From Sedimentisphaerales bacterium (GTDB taxonomy: Bacteria; Planctomycetota; Phycisphaerae; Sedimentisphaerales; Anaerobacaceae), in the NCBI GenBank assembly GCA_016931715.1, contig JAFGEF010000045.1:1-38479 (forward strand): DNA of 38,479 nucleotides. Direction: 5' to 3'. The notes beneath the pieces were generated by a model that searched no databases, had not been told where the DNA came from, and worked only from the letters and a program-made list of their open reading frames with translations. Positions within the stretch are counted from its first letter, which is position 1. Every line of letters begins with the position of its first letter. A program made the translations under genes and the position numbers. This document shows, piece by piece, positions 16,804 through 24,831 of this stretch.

Positions 16804-17577
16804 ATGAAAAGAAATTTGCTTACAATTATGGCGATTGGCCTGTCAATGACAATGATAATACCGGCGGCTAAAGCTGATATGATTAACCTTGATGTAACAT
16901 ACCGTGATTTCCACGGCTATGGATGGATGGGAGGCGATGGTTATTCCGGACATATAGATTTTGAAAATTATCTTGGAACTGATAAAGGGATTGCCCAGAC
17001 TACGCTTGGCGCAGATGGAAAACCAGTATATGCGGGAGAGGCTGGGAATCCTTCAACTCACGGAGAAACCGCTTTTAACCAGTGGTACAATAATGCAGCA
17101 GGAGTGAATATGGCAATGGCCGGAACACTAACATTTAATGAAAGTGGTGGTAATTATGTATTTAATGATCCTTCATTCTTCCCATTAGATGGTCAGCTTT
17201 TAGGAAATGATGGACGAAATCATAACTATCACTTTACGATGGAATTGCATACTTCTTTTACCTATCAAGCCGGACAGGTTTTCGATTTTACCGGCGATGA
17301 TGACGTCTGGTTATTTATCAATGATCAACTCGTAATAGACCTTGGTGGTGTTCATGGTGCTCAATCTGCTTCAGTTAATCTTGATACGCTGGGACTTACT
17401 GCAGGTAATAATTATGACTTTGATTTGTTCTTTGCTGAACGACATACAACAGAATCGAACTTTTTAGCAACCACCAACATTGAACTGAATAATCCGGTAG
17501 TTCCTCTCCCGGGAGCTGTTCTGCTTGGTATTCTCGGTCTTGGTATATCTGGCATAAAACTGCGTAAATACGCATAA
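16804..17577 (+). CDS. Fibro-slime domain surface protein with PEP-CTERM-like sorting tail
   Basis: 257 residues; ATG with AAGAGGAG 5 nt upstream. The signal peptide probably ends at AAKA/D (residue 24). Residues about 75-215 match the fibro-slime/PA14-like pattern: a long loop with FNQWYNN, then [23 protein letters not shown] followed by HTTESNF. The DDDVW and GG turns are the calcium- and sugar-binding type positions of PA14-like folds. The C-terminus [18 protein letters not shown] followed by KLRKYA has the proline motif, hydrophobic helix and basic end of an exosortase sorting signal, in a VPLPGAVLL variant. It is therefore exported, then probably processed by an exosortase/archaeosortase-like enzyme and placed in the envelope or matrix. 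The gene is monocistronic, with its own promoter (16640-16668) and terminator (17624-17661). Confidence 0.88.
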   Translation: MKRNLLTIMAIGLSMTMIIPAAKADMINLDVTYRDFHGYGWMGGDGYSGHIDFENYLGTDKGIAQTTLGADGKPVYAGEAGNPSTHGETAFNQWYNNAAGVNMAMAGTLTFNESGGNYVFNDPSFFPLDGQLLGNDGRNHNYHFTMELHTSFTYQAGQVFDFTGDDDVWLFINDQLVIDLGGVHGAQSASVNLDTLGLTAGNNYDFDLFFAERHTTESNFLATTNIELNNPVVPLPGAVLLGILGLGISGIKLRKYA

Positions 17578-17623
17578 TATGTAAATATAACCTTGCAGTT
17601 ATAAAACATAATTGACTAAAAAC

Positions 17624-17661
17624 GAACAGTGAGGTATTGATTACCTCATTGTTCTTTTTTT
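17624..17661 (+). terminator. Rho-independent terminator, possibly bidirectional
   Basis: A 13-bp stem GAACAGTGAGGTA/TACCTCATTGTTC (one G-U pair) with loop TTGAT is followed by seven T's. It ends the fibro-slime gene. On the minus strand the stem is followed by GTTTTTAG, so it may also stop mraY transcription from the convergent side. Confidence 0.9.
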
Positions 17662-17751
17662 ATTAATGCTGCTTAACTAATATAGCTTTGCTGATTGTTC
17701 AAACAGATTATTTTAATCCTTTTATTCTTTTTTCAGTATATTGAAGAAGAA

Positions 17752-18927
17752 TTAGCGGATTTTAAGGGTTGCAAGAGCGAGGGCGGCGAAAGCAGCGGCT
17801 ATAAGCCAGAAACGCACAACAACCTGCGGCTCGCTCCAGCCCATCAGGTGAAAATGATGATGAATCGGCGCACATCTGAACAGGCGTTTTCCTTTGGTGT
17901 ATTTGAAATAGGCTACCTGCAGAACTACGCTTGATAATTCGATAACAAAAACACCTCCAATAACCAGAAGCAGGATTTCGTTTCTTGTAACAAGTGCGCC
18001 ATAACCCATCGCGGCTCCCAAAGGAAGGGAACCCACATCACCCATGAAGGTCTGTGCGGGATGACAGTTGAACCATAAGAAACCGAGAACCGCCCCGAGA
18101 ATTGCCGAGAAAAAGATACTCAGCTCACCGGCTGGTATTGCAGGAAGCAGCAGGTAGCTCGACCATGTTACACCCGCAGTTCCCCCCATTGTTTCGGAAG
18201 CTACATAACAGAGCAAAACAAGTACGAGGCTTACCATAGCGACACAACCTGCAGCCAAGCCATCCATACCATCTGTAAGATTGACGGCGTTGCTCGTTGC
18301 GGTCAGATAAAATAACGCAATCAGAATAAATACCCAGTTTGCCAGAGGAAAACTGCTGCTGTAGAACGGAAGCCAGAATCTGATGCCATCAGGAACGCGC
18401 GGATGGCCGCCGGCATCGAGCGCTGCGAAATCAATATATAAAAATGACGCGATTAAAACCGCACCGCCTATTTGAAAAACCAGCTTTTCCCATGCTCTCA
18501 ATCCATCTCTGCTTCTGTGTCTGATGTTGCTCGTAAGTTTTAGCCAGTCATCGACACCGCCTAAAACACCAAACCAGATAATGACAAAAAGAGCCTTTGT
18601 AACATAAGGATTAAGAACTTTTGTTACAGGGTCATATAATTTTGCCCAGAGCAGCGTGCTAATAATAATTGAAGAAAGAATAATCAGGCCGCCCATTGTG
18701 GGTGTGTTGGCTTTTTCTTTCGTCAGCTCATTTAATGTTGCGTGATTAAACTCAGGTCTGTCGCCGATTTTTTTCTTCATCAGCCAGCGTATAATTTTAG
18801 GACCGATTAATAAGCCAATCAGGAGGCTGGTTAATGTCGCAGAAACCGCGCGGAAAATCACGTTCTGATAAGCATAGAAACCGAACCGTTCACCGGCATT
18901 TAAATACCATAAAAGGTGGTATAACAT
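17752..18927 (-). CDS. mraY: Phospho-N-acetylmuramoyl-pentapeptide-transferase
   Basis: 391 residues. Integral membrane enzyme that transfers phospho-MurNAc-pentapeptide from UDP to undecaprenyl phosphate, making lipid I on the cytoplasmic side. About ten membrane segments are visible. Diagnostic motifs: KKKIGDRP early, the ANTPTMGGLIIL loop, NLTDGMDGLAAG (Asp residues that bind Mg2+ and substrate), FLWFNCHPAQTFMGDVGS, and the histidine loop APIHHHFHLMGWSEPQVVVRFW. The length is slightly above the ~360 of E. coli, mainly from an insert after TLLWAKLYDPVTKVLNP. The ATG directly follows the murF TAG (zero spacing), so the two are translationally coupled. Confidence 0.97.
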   Translation of the reverse strand: MLYHLLWYLNAGERFGFYAYQNVIFRAVSATLTSLLIGLLIGPKIIRWLMKKKIGDRPEFNHATLNELTKEKANTPTMGGLIILSSIIISTLLWAKLYDPVTKVLNPYVTKALFVIIWFGVLGGVDDWLKLTSNIRHRSRDGLRAWEKLVFQIGGAVLIASFLYIDFAALDAGGHPRVPDGIRFWLPFYSSSFPLANWVFILIALFYLTATSNAVNLTDGMDGLAAGCVAMVSLVLVLLCYVASETMGGTAGVTWSSYLLLPAIPAGELSIFFSAILGAVLGFLWFNCHPAQTFMGDVGSLPLGAAMGYGALVTRNEILLLVIGGVFVIELSSVVLQVAYFKYTKGKRLFRCAPIHHHFHLMGWSEPQVVVRFWLIAAAFAALALATLKIR

Positions 18928-20343
18928 CTAAAATCTCGTATCGAATCGCTCCATTACAGGAGGTGTATTTCGCAAAAAAAGTTCTTTAAGTTTGTCAACG
19001 GCCGCTTCCAGCTTGGCTGTACGCGAACCTTTTACCAATATTATATCGTAATCTTTGATAAATTCGTGCAGTTTATTACAGGCAGAAAGTGTATCCTCAA
19101 AAGATTTTATTTGCAAATTATTTTTTGCTCTGGTTTTTGCAGCTTTTGCGGCTATCTTCGATAATCTTCCGACTGCCAGCATCAAATCTATCTTTGCCTT
19201 TGCGACTTCCTCGCCGAGCTTTACATGCAGGTTCTCAGACTGCGCGCCCAGCTCAGCCATATCGCCGCAGATAAAAACTAATCTGCGTTTCTTTGTCGAA
19301 TCGATATTGGATAGAATCTCCAGCGCGTTTTTCATCGAAGCAGGATTTGCGTTATAGCAATCGTTCAGCACAGTAAGAGTACCAATCTGCATTACTTCGG
19401 CACGCATTACAGTTCCGGAAAAAATTTTCACTGCTTTGGCAAAATCCTTAGCCGAGAGGCCGAATTGCTTACAAATTGACCAGGCGGCAAGCGCATTTTC
19501 CACATTTCCCTGTCCCGGAAGAGGCAGCTCAATTTCTGTGCCTTCTATAGTGAACATGCTTGAAGAACCATTAAAACTAATATTTTTCACAGGGATGTCT
19601 GCATTTTCAGATTTACCGAAAGAAACAAATTCAATATTTTTTTCTCTGCAAAAATCTGTCAATTGTTTAAAGCCGGAATTGACTATCATAATGCCGCCGG
19701 GTAACAGACCTTTGGAGATTGACATTTTTTCTTTTACTATAGCTTCTAAACTTCCGAATCCTTCCAGATGGGCGGGATAAACATTGGTTATGACTGCTAT
19801 ATCAGGAGACGCAATGCGAGTGAGGTACGCGATTTCCCCCGGGTGATTTGAGCCAAGTTCAGCTATTACTATCTGAGTACCTGGTGCGGCGTTGAGCAGA
19901 GTGAAAGGCACACCTATATTGTTGTTGAAACTTTTCGGGGATTGATGAACCTTGAAATGCTGACTTAGAACATGATGAGTAATCTGCCGGGTTGTTGTTT
20001 TACCGACCGAGCCTGTTATCGACACGACTTTGTAACCAGCTCGTTTGCGATATTCACGAGCCAAATCGCCGAGAGCCTGTATCGTATCGTCAACTTTTAT
20101 AATTTGCGGCTTGCGGCTCGCGGCTCGTCCTGTCGAGGGCGTCTCGCCCTCGAATCGCGGGCTGGAAGCCCGCGACACCACAGCACAGACTGCACCTTTA
20201 CTGAAAGCTTCATCTACATAATCATGACCATCGAAATTTTCCCCTGCTATAGCAAAAAAACAATCGCCTGTTTTAACAGTCCGGGAATCTGTGCTTACAC
20301 CCGTAAAAGATGGTACACAATCTGCTATGGAAATCTTCTTCAC
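18928..20343 (-). CDS. murF: UDP-MurNAc-tripeptide--D-alanyl-D-alanine ligase
   Basis: 471 residues. Cytoplasmic ATP-dependent ligase that adds D-Ala-D-Ala to UDP-MurNAc-tripeptide. N-terminal domain with GVSTDSRTVKTGDCFFAIAGENFDGHDY (1-40), P-loop TGSVGKTTT (110-118), the NNNIGVP motif, AELGSNHPGEI, NVYPAHLEGFGS, and a C-terminal Rossmann-like domain with DCYNANPASMKNAL. Residues about 57-80 (for example SSPRFEGETPSTGRAAS) are encoded by a GC-rich double palindrome and look like an in-frame insertion into the loop between AVCAVVS and IIKVDDT of the N-terminal domain. It is coupled to mraY downstream; the usual murE, murD and ftsW neighbours are missing, so the dcw cluster is split here. Confidence 0.96.
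   Translation of the reverse strand: MKKISIADCVPSFTGVSTDSRTVKTGDCFFAIAGENFDGHDYVDEAFSKGAVCAVVSRASSPRFEGETPSTGRAASRKPQIIKVDDTIQALGDLAREYRKRAGYKVVSITGSVGKTTTRQITHHVLSQHFKVHQSPKSFNNNIGVPFTLLNAAPGTQIVIAELGSNHPGEIAYLTRIASPDIAVITNVYPAHLEGFGSLEAIVKEKMSISKGLLPGGIMIVNSGFKQLTDFCREKNIEFVSFGKSENADIPVKNISFNGSSSMFTIEGTEIELPLPGQGNVENALAAWSICKQFGLSAKDFAKAVKIFSGTVMRAEVMQIGTLTVLNDCYNANPASMKNALEILSNIDSTKKRRLVFICGDMAELGAQSENLHVKLGEEVAKAKIDLMLAVGRLSKIAAKAAKTRAKNNLQIKSFEDTLSACNKLHEFIKDYDIILVKGSRTAKLEAAVDKLKELFLRNTPPVMERFDTRF
20105..20175. repeat. Double palindromic repeat inserted inside murF
   Basis: Two adjacent perfect hairpins: CGAGGGCG-TCT-CGCCCTCG at 20134-20152 and TCGCGGGCT-GGA-AGCCCGCGA at 20155-20175, next to a short tandem run of GCGGCT(T/C) units at 20105-20127. 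The block is far more GC-rich than the surrounding gene and encodes about 24 low-complexity residues of MurF in frame. It resembles dispersed REP-like repeats. Confidence 0.75.
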
Positions 20344-20561
20344 TATTATTTTAAGTAAAATCAGTTATTGTTAAAAATCTTCAAGTTACATTTAATTTGT
20401 ACAGTATGCGCATACAATAACTATAAATCAAGATTATATACGATACATCTTATAAACTGAGTTTTTTGTAATCTTGCTTGTTTTACATGTGAACTTAGGC
20501 AGTTTTATGATAGTATTAATAATAAATATGTTCAAAGCAAAGTTGTTAAAGGGCTGTTACA

Positions 20562-21992
20562 ATGAATGGGCGATGGATTAGGGCTTCTGGTATTATAAAA
20601 TTGGCTTTGGTGATTCTTTTTACAATAACAGCCCAGACATCAGCTTCTCATGTTCCAAATGAGGTGATTTTAAAATTCAAACCTGAAACGCCGCAGGAAA
20701 TACGGGAAGAAATAATCTCCCAATATAACTGCTCTATGACAGATAAATGCATGTATGCGGATTTATATTTACTTCATGTTCCCGAATCGCAAACGCCTGA
20801 GCAAATGATTTCAGAATTTGAGAATTTCGAGGAGGTTGAATATGCCGAGCTGAATTATCATACCAGTTTATTTCTTGTTCCGAACGATCCGTTATATTTT
20901 CTGCAATGGAATCTTAATAATAATACGTATGGCGGCATAAATATTGAAAAAGCCTGGGATATCCAGACGGGTGACCCGAATGTTGTAATTGCCGTTCTGG
21001 ATTCAGGTATCGCTTTCGAAGATTTCGGTATTTATAGAAAAGCCCCCGACCTGGCGCAGACAAGGTTTGTTCCGGGATACGATTTTGTAAATAATGATTC
21101 GCATCCGAATGATGACCAGGGACATGGAACGCATGTCACCGGAACAATAGCGCAGTCAACTAATAATAATCTCGGTTTGGCGGGTATAGCGTTCAACTGC
21201 TCTATTATGCCTGTAAAAGTTATCGGCAGCGAAGGAACTGGAAATGTTTTCGATATAGCTGACGGCATATATTTTGCGGCCGCCAATGATGCCAATGTTA
21301 TCAATATGAGCCTGGGCACCGATAGCAACTCACTTGCTTTAAAGCAGGCTGTTGAATACGCATGGTATAACGGCATAACGCTCGTATGTGCGGCAGGCAA
21401 CAGCTTTGAGGATGGAAATCAGCCTGTTTTTCCTGCCGCGTATGACGAATACTGCATAGCAGTTGGAGCAACCCGATACGATGAGACCAGAGCTGATTAT
21501 TCAAATACCGGTTCTTATATTGACATTGTCGCACCGGGGGGGGACCTTAATGTGGACCAGAACGCGGATAATAATCCCGATGGCGTTCTTCAGCAGACTT
21601 TTAATGGTAATCCCGCTGTTTTGGATTACTGGTTCAGCTCAGGGACATCATCCGCCGCTCCTCATGTAAGCGGCGCTGCCGCTCTGCTGATTTCAAAAGG
21701 CGTAACCAAACCCGGTAAAGTAAGACTTGCAATTGAACAATCAGCAGATGAGCTCGGACCAGAAGGATGGGACATGGAATACGGATGGGGACTGCTGAAT
21801 ATCCAGAAAGCTTTGAGCTATAAATTCTCAGGTGATTTAACAGGAGATTTGATAGTGGACGCTGATGACCTCGCCATCTTCTCCAATCATTGGCTGATGC
21901 ACTACGAATTTCCTGACGAAGCCGATTTTAATAAAGACGGAATCGTGAACTTCCAGGATTTCGCGATAATGGCAAATAACTGGGACAAGTAA
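20562..21992 (+). CDS. Secreted subtilisin-like serine protease (S8) with dockerin-like tail
   Basis: 476 residues. Signal peptide about 1-29 (LALVILFTITAQTSA). Propeptide-like segment 31-105 beginning VPNEVILKFKP, as in fervidolysin-type proteases. The catalytic triad is intact: D147 (VIAVLDSGI), H188 (DDQGHGTHVTGT) and S363 (SSGTSSAAPHVSG), with oxyanion N280 (CAAGNS). The C-terminal ~55 residues hold two dockerin or EF-hand-like calcium loops (GDLTGDLIVDADDLAIF and ADFNKDGIVNFQDFAIM), the planctomycetal dockerin type, which may anchor the enzyme to a cohesin partner or the cell surface. A run of eight G's at 21536-21543 falls inside the catalytic domain. It is transcribed divergently from murF across 218 bp and converges with the pseudopilin gene 7 bp away. 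Confidence 0.93.
   Translation: MNGRWIRASGIIKLALVILFTITAQTSASHVPNEVILKFKPETPQEIREEIISQYNCSMTDKCMYADLYLLHVPESQTPEQMISEFENFEEVEYAELNYHTSLFLVPNDPLYFLQWNLNNNTYGGINIEKAWDIQTGDPNVVIAVLDSGIAFEDFGIYRKAPDLAQTRFVPGYDFVNNDSHPNDDQGHGTHVTGTIAQSTNNNLGLAGIAFNCSIMPVKVIGSEGTGNVFDIADGIYFAAANDANVINMSLGTDSNSLALKQAVEYAWYNGITLVCAAGNSFEDGNQPVFPAAYDEYCIAVGATRYDETRADYSNTGSYIDIVAPGGDLNVDQNADNNPDGVLQQTFNGNPAVLDYWFSSGTSSAAPHVSGAAALLISKGVTKPGKVRLAIEQSADELGPEGWDMEYGWGLLNIQKALSYKFSGDLTGDLIVDADDLAIFSNHWLMHYEFPDEADFNKDGIVNFQDFAIMANNWDK
21536..21543 (+). repeat. Homopolymeric G8 tract in the subtilase gene
   Basis: Eight consecutive G's encode the P-G-G of IVAPGGDLN, upstream of the catalytic serine. Slippage by one base would remove the active-site serine and the dockerin-like tail. 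Confidence 0.8.
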
Positions 21993-21999
21993 ATAACTG

Positions 22000-23010
22000 C
22001 TAATAGTCTTTGTATTTTCGCATCCACTTAGGCCATTCTTCCGGCTGAACACCGCCTGCTTTTGTCCATGGTCCGGCAGTATTGAATTGCCTGTGCCATT
22101 TAAGCGTCCAAAGTTCTTTAAGACCGACCTTTCTGACGGAGAAATCCATAAAAGCAAAATTAATTCCGCCGTCATGCCTGTCTATACAGGGTGTATTTGT
22201 AATACTGTAATATTTTCTGTTCTCACTCGGAGGAGGGCTTGCACTTTCATTGAAAATGGAATATAACCACATACTGTCAAAAACCATTGGAATAGTGCTT
22301 GCCTGATTTTCATAAGCCATCAACCAGCAGTACTCGATCTCTGGAACTTTGTACATATCCTCTATATTATTACCATTATCATCAGAACTTCCATCTCCAC
22401 CATTTATAATATTTCCATAACGTGATGTGGGATCGCCATCAACTTTTCCATGAGATCCTCCGAATCGTTGTATCCAATAATACTTCAACCAGTTTTCTGT
22501 ACCTGAACCACTGCTTCCGCTTTGAATATTTTCTTCATTATTAATGTCAGGGTTGTTCATATCTTCAAATAAATTTTTTATTTCCGGTTTATAAGCCCAG
22601 CAGTTGAGGCCATAACTTCCAATGCTATTCCATGCAATTTCTTCTTGTTTTGGAGAAAGAACTTCCCATGCGGCGAATGTATCCCCATACTGTGATCTTA
22701 GGGATGCTCCATTTTGGCTCGAAGGTTTTTTAGCTGAAGGGCAAAGAAGTATAGCGCGCTTATCGCTGTAATAATTACGAATAGGGTAATACCATGGGGC
22801 TTCATCGTAATCCCTCGGCAGTTTTCCGTCAAATTCGTCTGTGTACATTTTGTACACCATTGCCCATTGTCTGAGGTTCGACATGCAGACAGCCGCTCTG
22901 GCTCTGCGTCTTACCCCGCTCAATACAGGAAGAGATATAGCCATTAAAATTGCTATGATTGAAATGACGGTCAGTAATTCTACTAAAGTAAATCCTTTTT
23001 GCTTATGCAT
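22000..23010 (-). CDS. Type II secretion/type IV pilin-like pseudopilin with large C-terminal domain
   Basis: 336 residues from the ATG at 23010 (GGAAAGGAAAGAAGC upstream); the frame also opens at a TTG eight codons earlier, with no site. The N-terminus MHKQKGFTLVELLTVISIIA is a type III prepilin signal: cleavage after G7, F8 methylated, E at mature position +5, then a hydrophobic helix. The globular domain is a planctomycetal type, with CMSNLRQWAMVYKMYTDEF followed by a tail with RHDGGINFAFMDFSVR close to the H-X9-DG motif. Such proteins are numerous in Planctomycetota and are assumed to be minor pseudopilins or envelope fibres. The inserted region about 165-230 is Gly/Ser/Asn-rich. A prepilin peptidase would be needed; none is in view. 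The stop codon is 7 bp from the convergent subtilase stop. Confidence 0.88.
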   Translation of the reverse strand: MHKQKGFTLVELLTVISIIAILMAISLPVLSGVRRRARAAVCMSNLRQWAMVYKMYTDEFDGKLPRDYDEAPWYYPIRNYYSDKRAILLCPSAKKPSSQNGASLRSQYGDTFAAWEVLSPKQEEIAWNSIGSYGLNCWAYKPEIKNLFEDMNNPDINNEENIQSGSSGSGTENWLKYYWIQRFGGSHGKVDGDPTSRYGNIINGGDGSSDDNGNNIEDMYKVPEIEYCWLMAYENQASTIPMVFDSMWLYSIFNESASPPPSENRKYYSITNTPCIDRHDGGINFAFMDFSVRKVGLKELWTLKWHRQFNTAGPWTKAGGVQPEEWPKWMRKYKDY

Positions 23011-23130
23011 AGCTTCTTTCCTTTCCCAAAACAACCAGGATAGTCTGTTATTAAACAGTCACCCTTAAAAGTCGAATTTCTCACTATACAAAAGCTTCTG
23101 CGATAAAACGCCATCCGCAAAGCTTGCTTT

Positions 23131-23160
23131 ATTATAACATGAAATGTCAGGAATCAACAA
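23131..23160 (-). promoter_or_regulatory. Promoter for the pseudopilin gene
   Basis: On the minus strand a perfect -10 TATAAT (23131-23136) is preceded by TTGTTG at 18 nt (23155-23160) or TTGATT at 15 nt. It lies about 120 nt upstream of the pseudopilin ATG. Confidence 0.5.
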
Positions 23161-23201
23161 AATTATTTTGTGATTATATAAAAAATATCGGCTTTTGTAT
23201 T

Positions 23202-24383
23202 CTATACTTTTCCGGCTTTATCGAAATGACCGGGAGGCGGAGTAGTCCTTTTTCGAGATGAAAAGCTGATTGAATTTGTCGGGCAGACGTCTCGGCATGT
23301 ATAGCAGGCAAAGCAATCCGGTATTGTTTTTTTGTCCTGTTTCAGGATAGCGCTCATAACTGTCGAGGGACATGCTTTAGCGCATTTATTGCACGCAATG
23401 CATGTATCGTAATTGACAGAGATTTTCACCCTGCTGAATTTTTCAACAATCCAGCCTGCAAGTCCGAACGGGCAGAACAAGTGACACCAGGGCCTGTAAA
23501 TGAAAAGACTTCCCAATAAAAGCACACCGACGAAAACAGCGCCGATAATTCCAAGATGAGACGGCTTGAATATTTTGAATGGATCTATCGGTTCGACAAT
23601 ATCATAGCTCCATAAAAAAGCGGTAAGAGTAAATACTGAAAGAAAAATGATTCGGATAGTATTTGTCACGACAAAAGGTATTTTTATTTGTCTGCCTATT
23701 ATCGAATTTCCCTTATCATTCTGATTGAGCCGGAAGATTAAATCCTGTAAAGTACCTGCCTGACAGCCCCAGGCACAAATGTATTTATTTGCTATAAAAA
23801 CGATTAATAGAAAGACAGTCATAGCAACCAGGCGAGGCGGAAAAATTTCCCTGCTCTTTCCATACAATGTGATAGCATCTTTTACCGTTCCCATCGGTCC
23901 CGGGTCGGAACCCATTATTACGCCGAAAATAACTACAGAAGCAAAAAGTACCCATAATCTTTTTTTGCGGGTGACTTTTCTTTTTATGAAGCTGAAAAAC
24001 ACAGCGATTAAAAAGGAAAGCCAGAGAATAAACTTAACTGCGATTTTTTTCCAGTTTTTAATTTCATATTCGGATGCGTTAGCTTTTTCCCCTGTTACCA
24101 TGAATCTAATCTGGTCTGGTGAACCATACTGACTCAGGTTTTTTTGCCTGTCTGCAGGCGATTGCAGTTGAAATATTTCCTTGAGCACAGGATTAGGCAG
24201 TTTATTGACCTCACCAAATCGCCCGATAGTCATACCGTCCTCAATTATTAACTCGTTTGGTTCCTGTATTTCCTTTGGTTTGCCTGACCAGATACGATTT
24301 GAAACAAGCGATGTTCCGATAACGAAAACAATAAGAAGTACGAAAAGTATTATGGTTTTAAAGAAAGATGATTTATTTAACAT
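23202..24383 (-). CDS. NapH/YccM-like membrane polyferredoxin (4Fe-4S)
   Basis: 393 residues; ATG with GGAG 8 nt upstream. An N-terminal membrane helix (TIILFVLLIVFVIGTSLV) and a periplasmic stretch (IGRFGEVNKLPNPVLKEIF) are followed by about four membrane helices. Cysteine motifs of the NapH family are present: CAWGCQAGTLQD, then CHLFCPFG, and then two 4Fe-4S ferredoxin clusters, CIACNKCAKACP and CFACYTCRDVCP, near the C-terminus. NapH and YccM relatives pass electrons from quinol to periplasmic or membrane reductases. No reductase or cytochrome gene is adjacent, so the partner is unknown. The N-terminal domain ending in a PNPVLKEIF-type helix is also found in NosR/RnfB-like anaerobic membrane redox proteins. 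The gene is divergent from ppdK. Confidence 0.88.
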   Translation of the reverse strand: MLNKSSFFKTIILFVLLIVFVIGTSLVSNRIWSGKPKEIQEPNELIIEDGMTIGRFGEVNKLPNPVLKEIFQLQSPADRQKNLSQYGSPDQIRFMVTGEKANASEYEIKNWKKIAVKFILWLSFLIAVFFSFIKRKVTRKKRLWVLFASVVIFGVIMGSDPGPMGTVKDAITLYGKSREIFPPRLVAMTVFLLIVFIANKYICAWGCQAGTLQDLIFRLNQNDKGNSIIGRQIKIPFVVTNTIRIIFLSVFTLTAFLWSYDIVEPIDPFKIFKPSHLGIIGAVFVGVLLLGSLFIYRPWCHLFCPFGLAGWIVEKFSRVKISVNYDTCIACNKCAKACPSTVMSAILKQDKKTIPDCFACYTCRDVCPTNSISFSSRKRTTPPPGHFDKAGKV

Positions 24384-24831
24384 TTGCAGTCTCCAATTAT
24401 TTTCATTTTTACGTCAGTATAATACAATGAATCCTGAATATATGTTCAGAAATACTTCATGAAATCATATCAAATTCCCGTAGAGACGGAAGTTATTGAT
24501 TTTCTGGTAGAAATGAAAGAAAGGACATAACTTAAGTGGTATGTTAATGGAATTGCAGCAGCTTTTATACCATAAAGTGGACATGTTTATTGAAAATGGA
24601 CTGCACTGGTACATAAAAAAAGTGCCTGGCGAAGCAATTAAAATATAGAGGAAAACGGCAGAATTTGCAATTAAAAATATCTACTGCTTGACAAGATTGC
24701 TATAACAGCATATATTGTACGGTTCTTTTGTGAAAATGAACCTGAAGCCGCTTATAATTCAAAATAATGGTCTGATGGTTCATAAACAGTATATTTTTAA
24801 TTAAACCATTTGTTATCAGGAGAACCTTAGA
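24384..24831. other. Intergenic region with ppdK promoter and possible decayed coding fragments
   Basis: 448 bp between divergent genes. The ppdK promoter lies at 24688-24716. In 24459-24648 two short frames look like debris of a lost gene: 24459-24530 (23 codons, MKSYQIPVETEVIDFLVEMK...) and 24583-24648 (21 codons, beginning MFIENGLHW). Neither has a convincing ribosome site. No RNA gene was recognised. Confidence 0.5.
24688..24716 (+). promoter_or_regulatory. Sigma-70-type promoter for ppdK
   Basis: A perfect -35 TTGACA at 24688-24693 and -10 TATATT at 24711-24716 with a 17-nt spacer. The predicted leader is about 110 nt, ending in the ribosome site CAGGAGAA before the ATG at 24832. Confidence 0.75.

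Noticed and set aside
20105..20175. CRISPR-like or attenuator structure in murF
   Set aside because: There are no regularly spaced repeats, and the hairpins are within a translated, in-frame segment.
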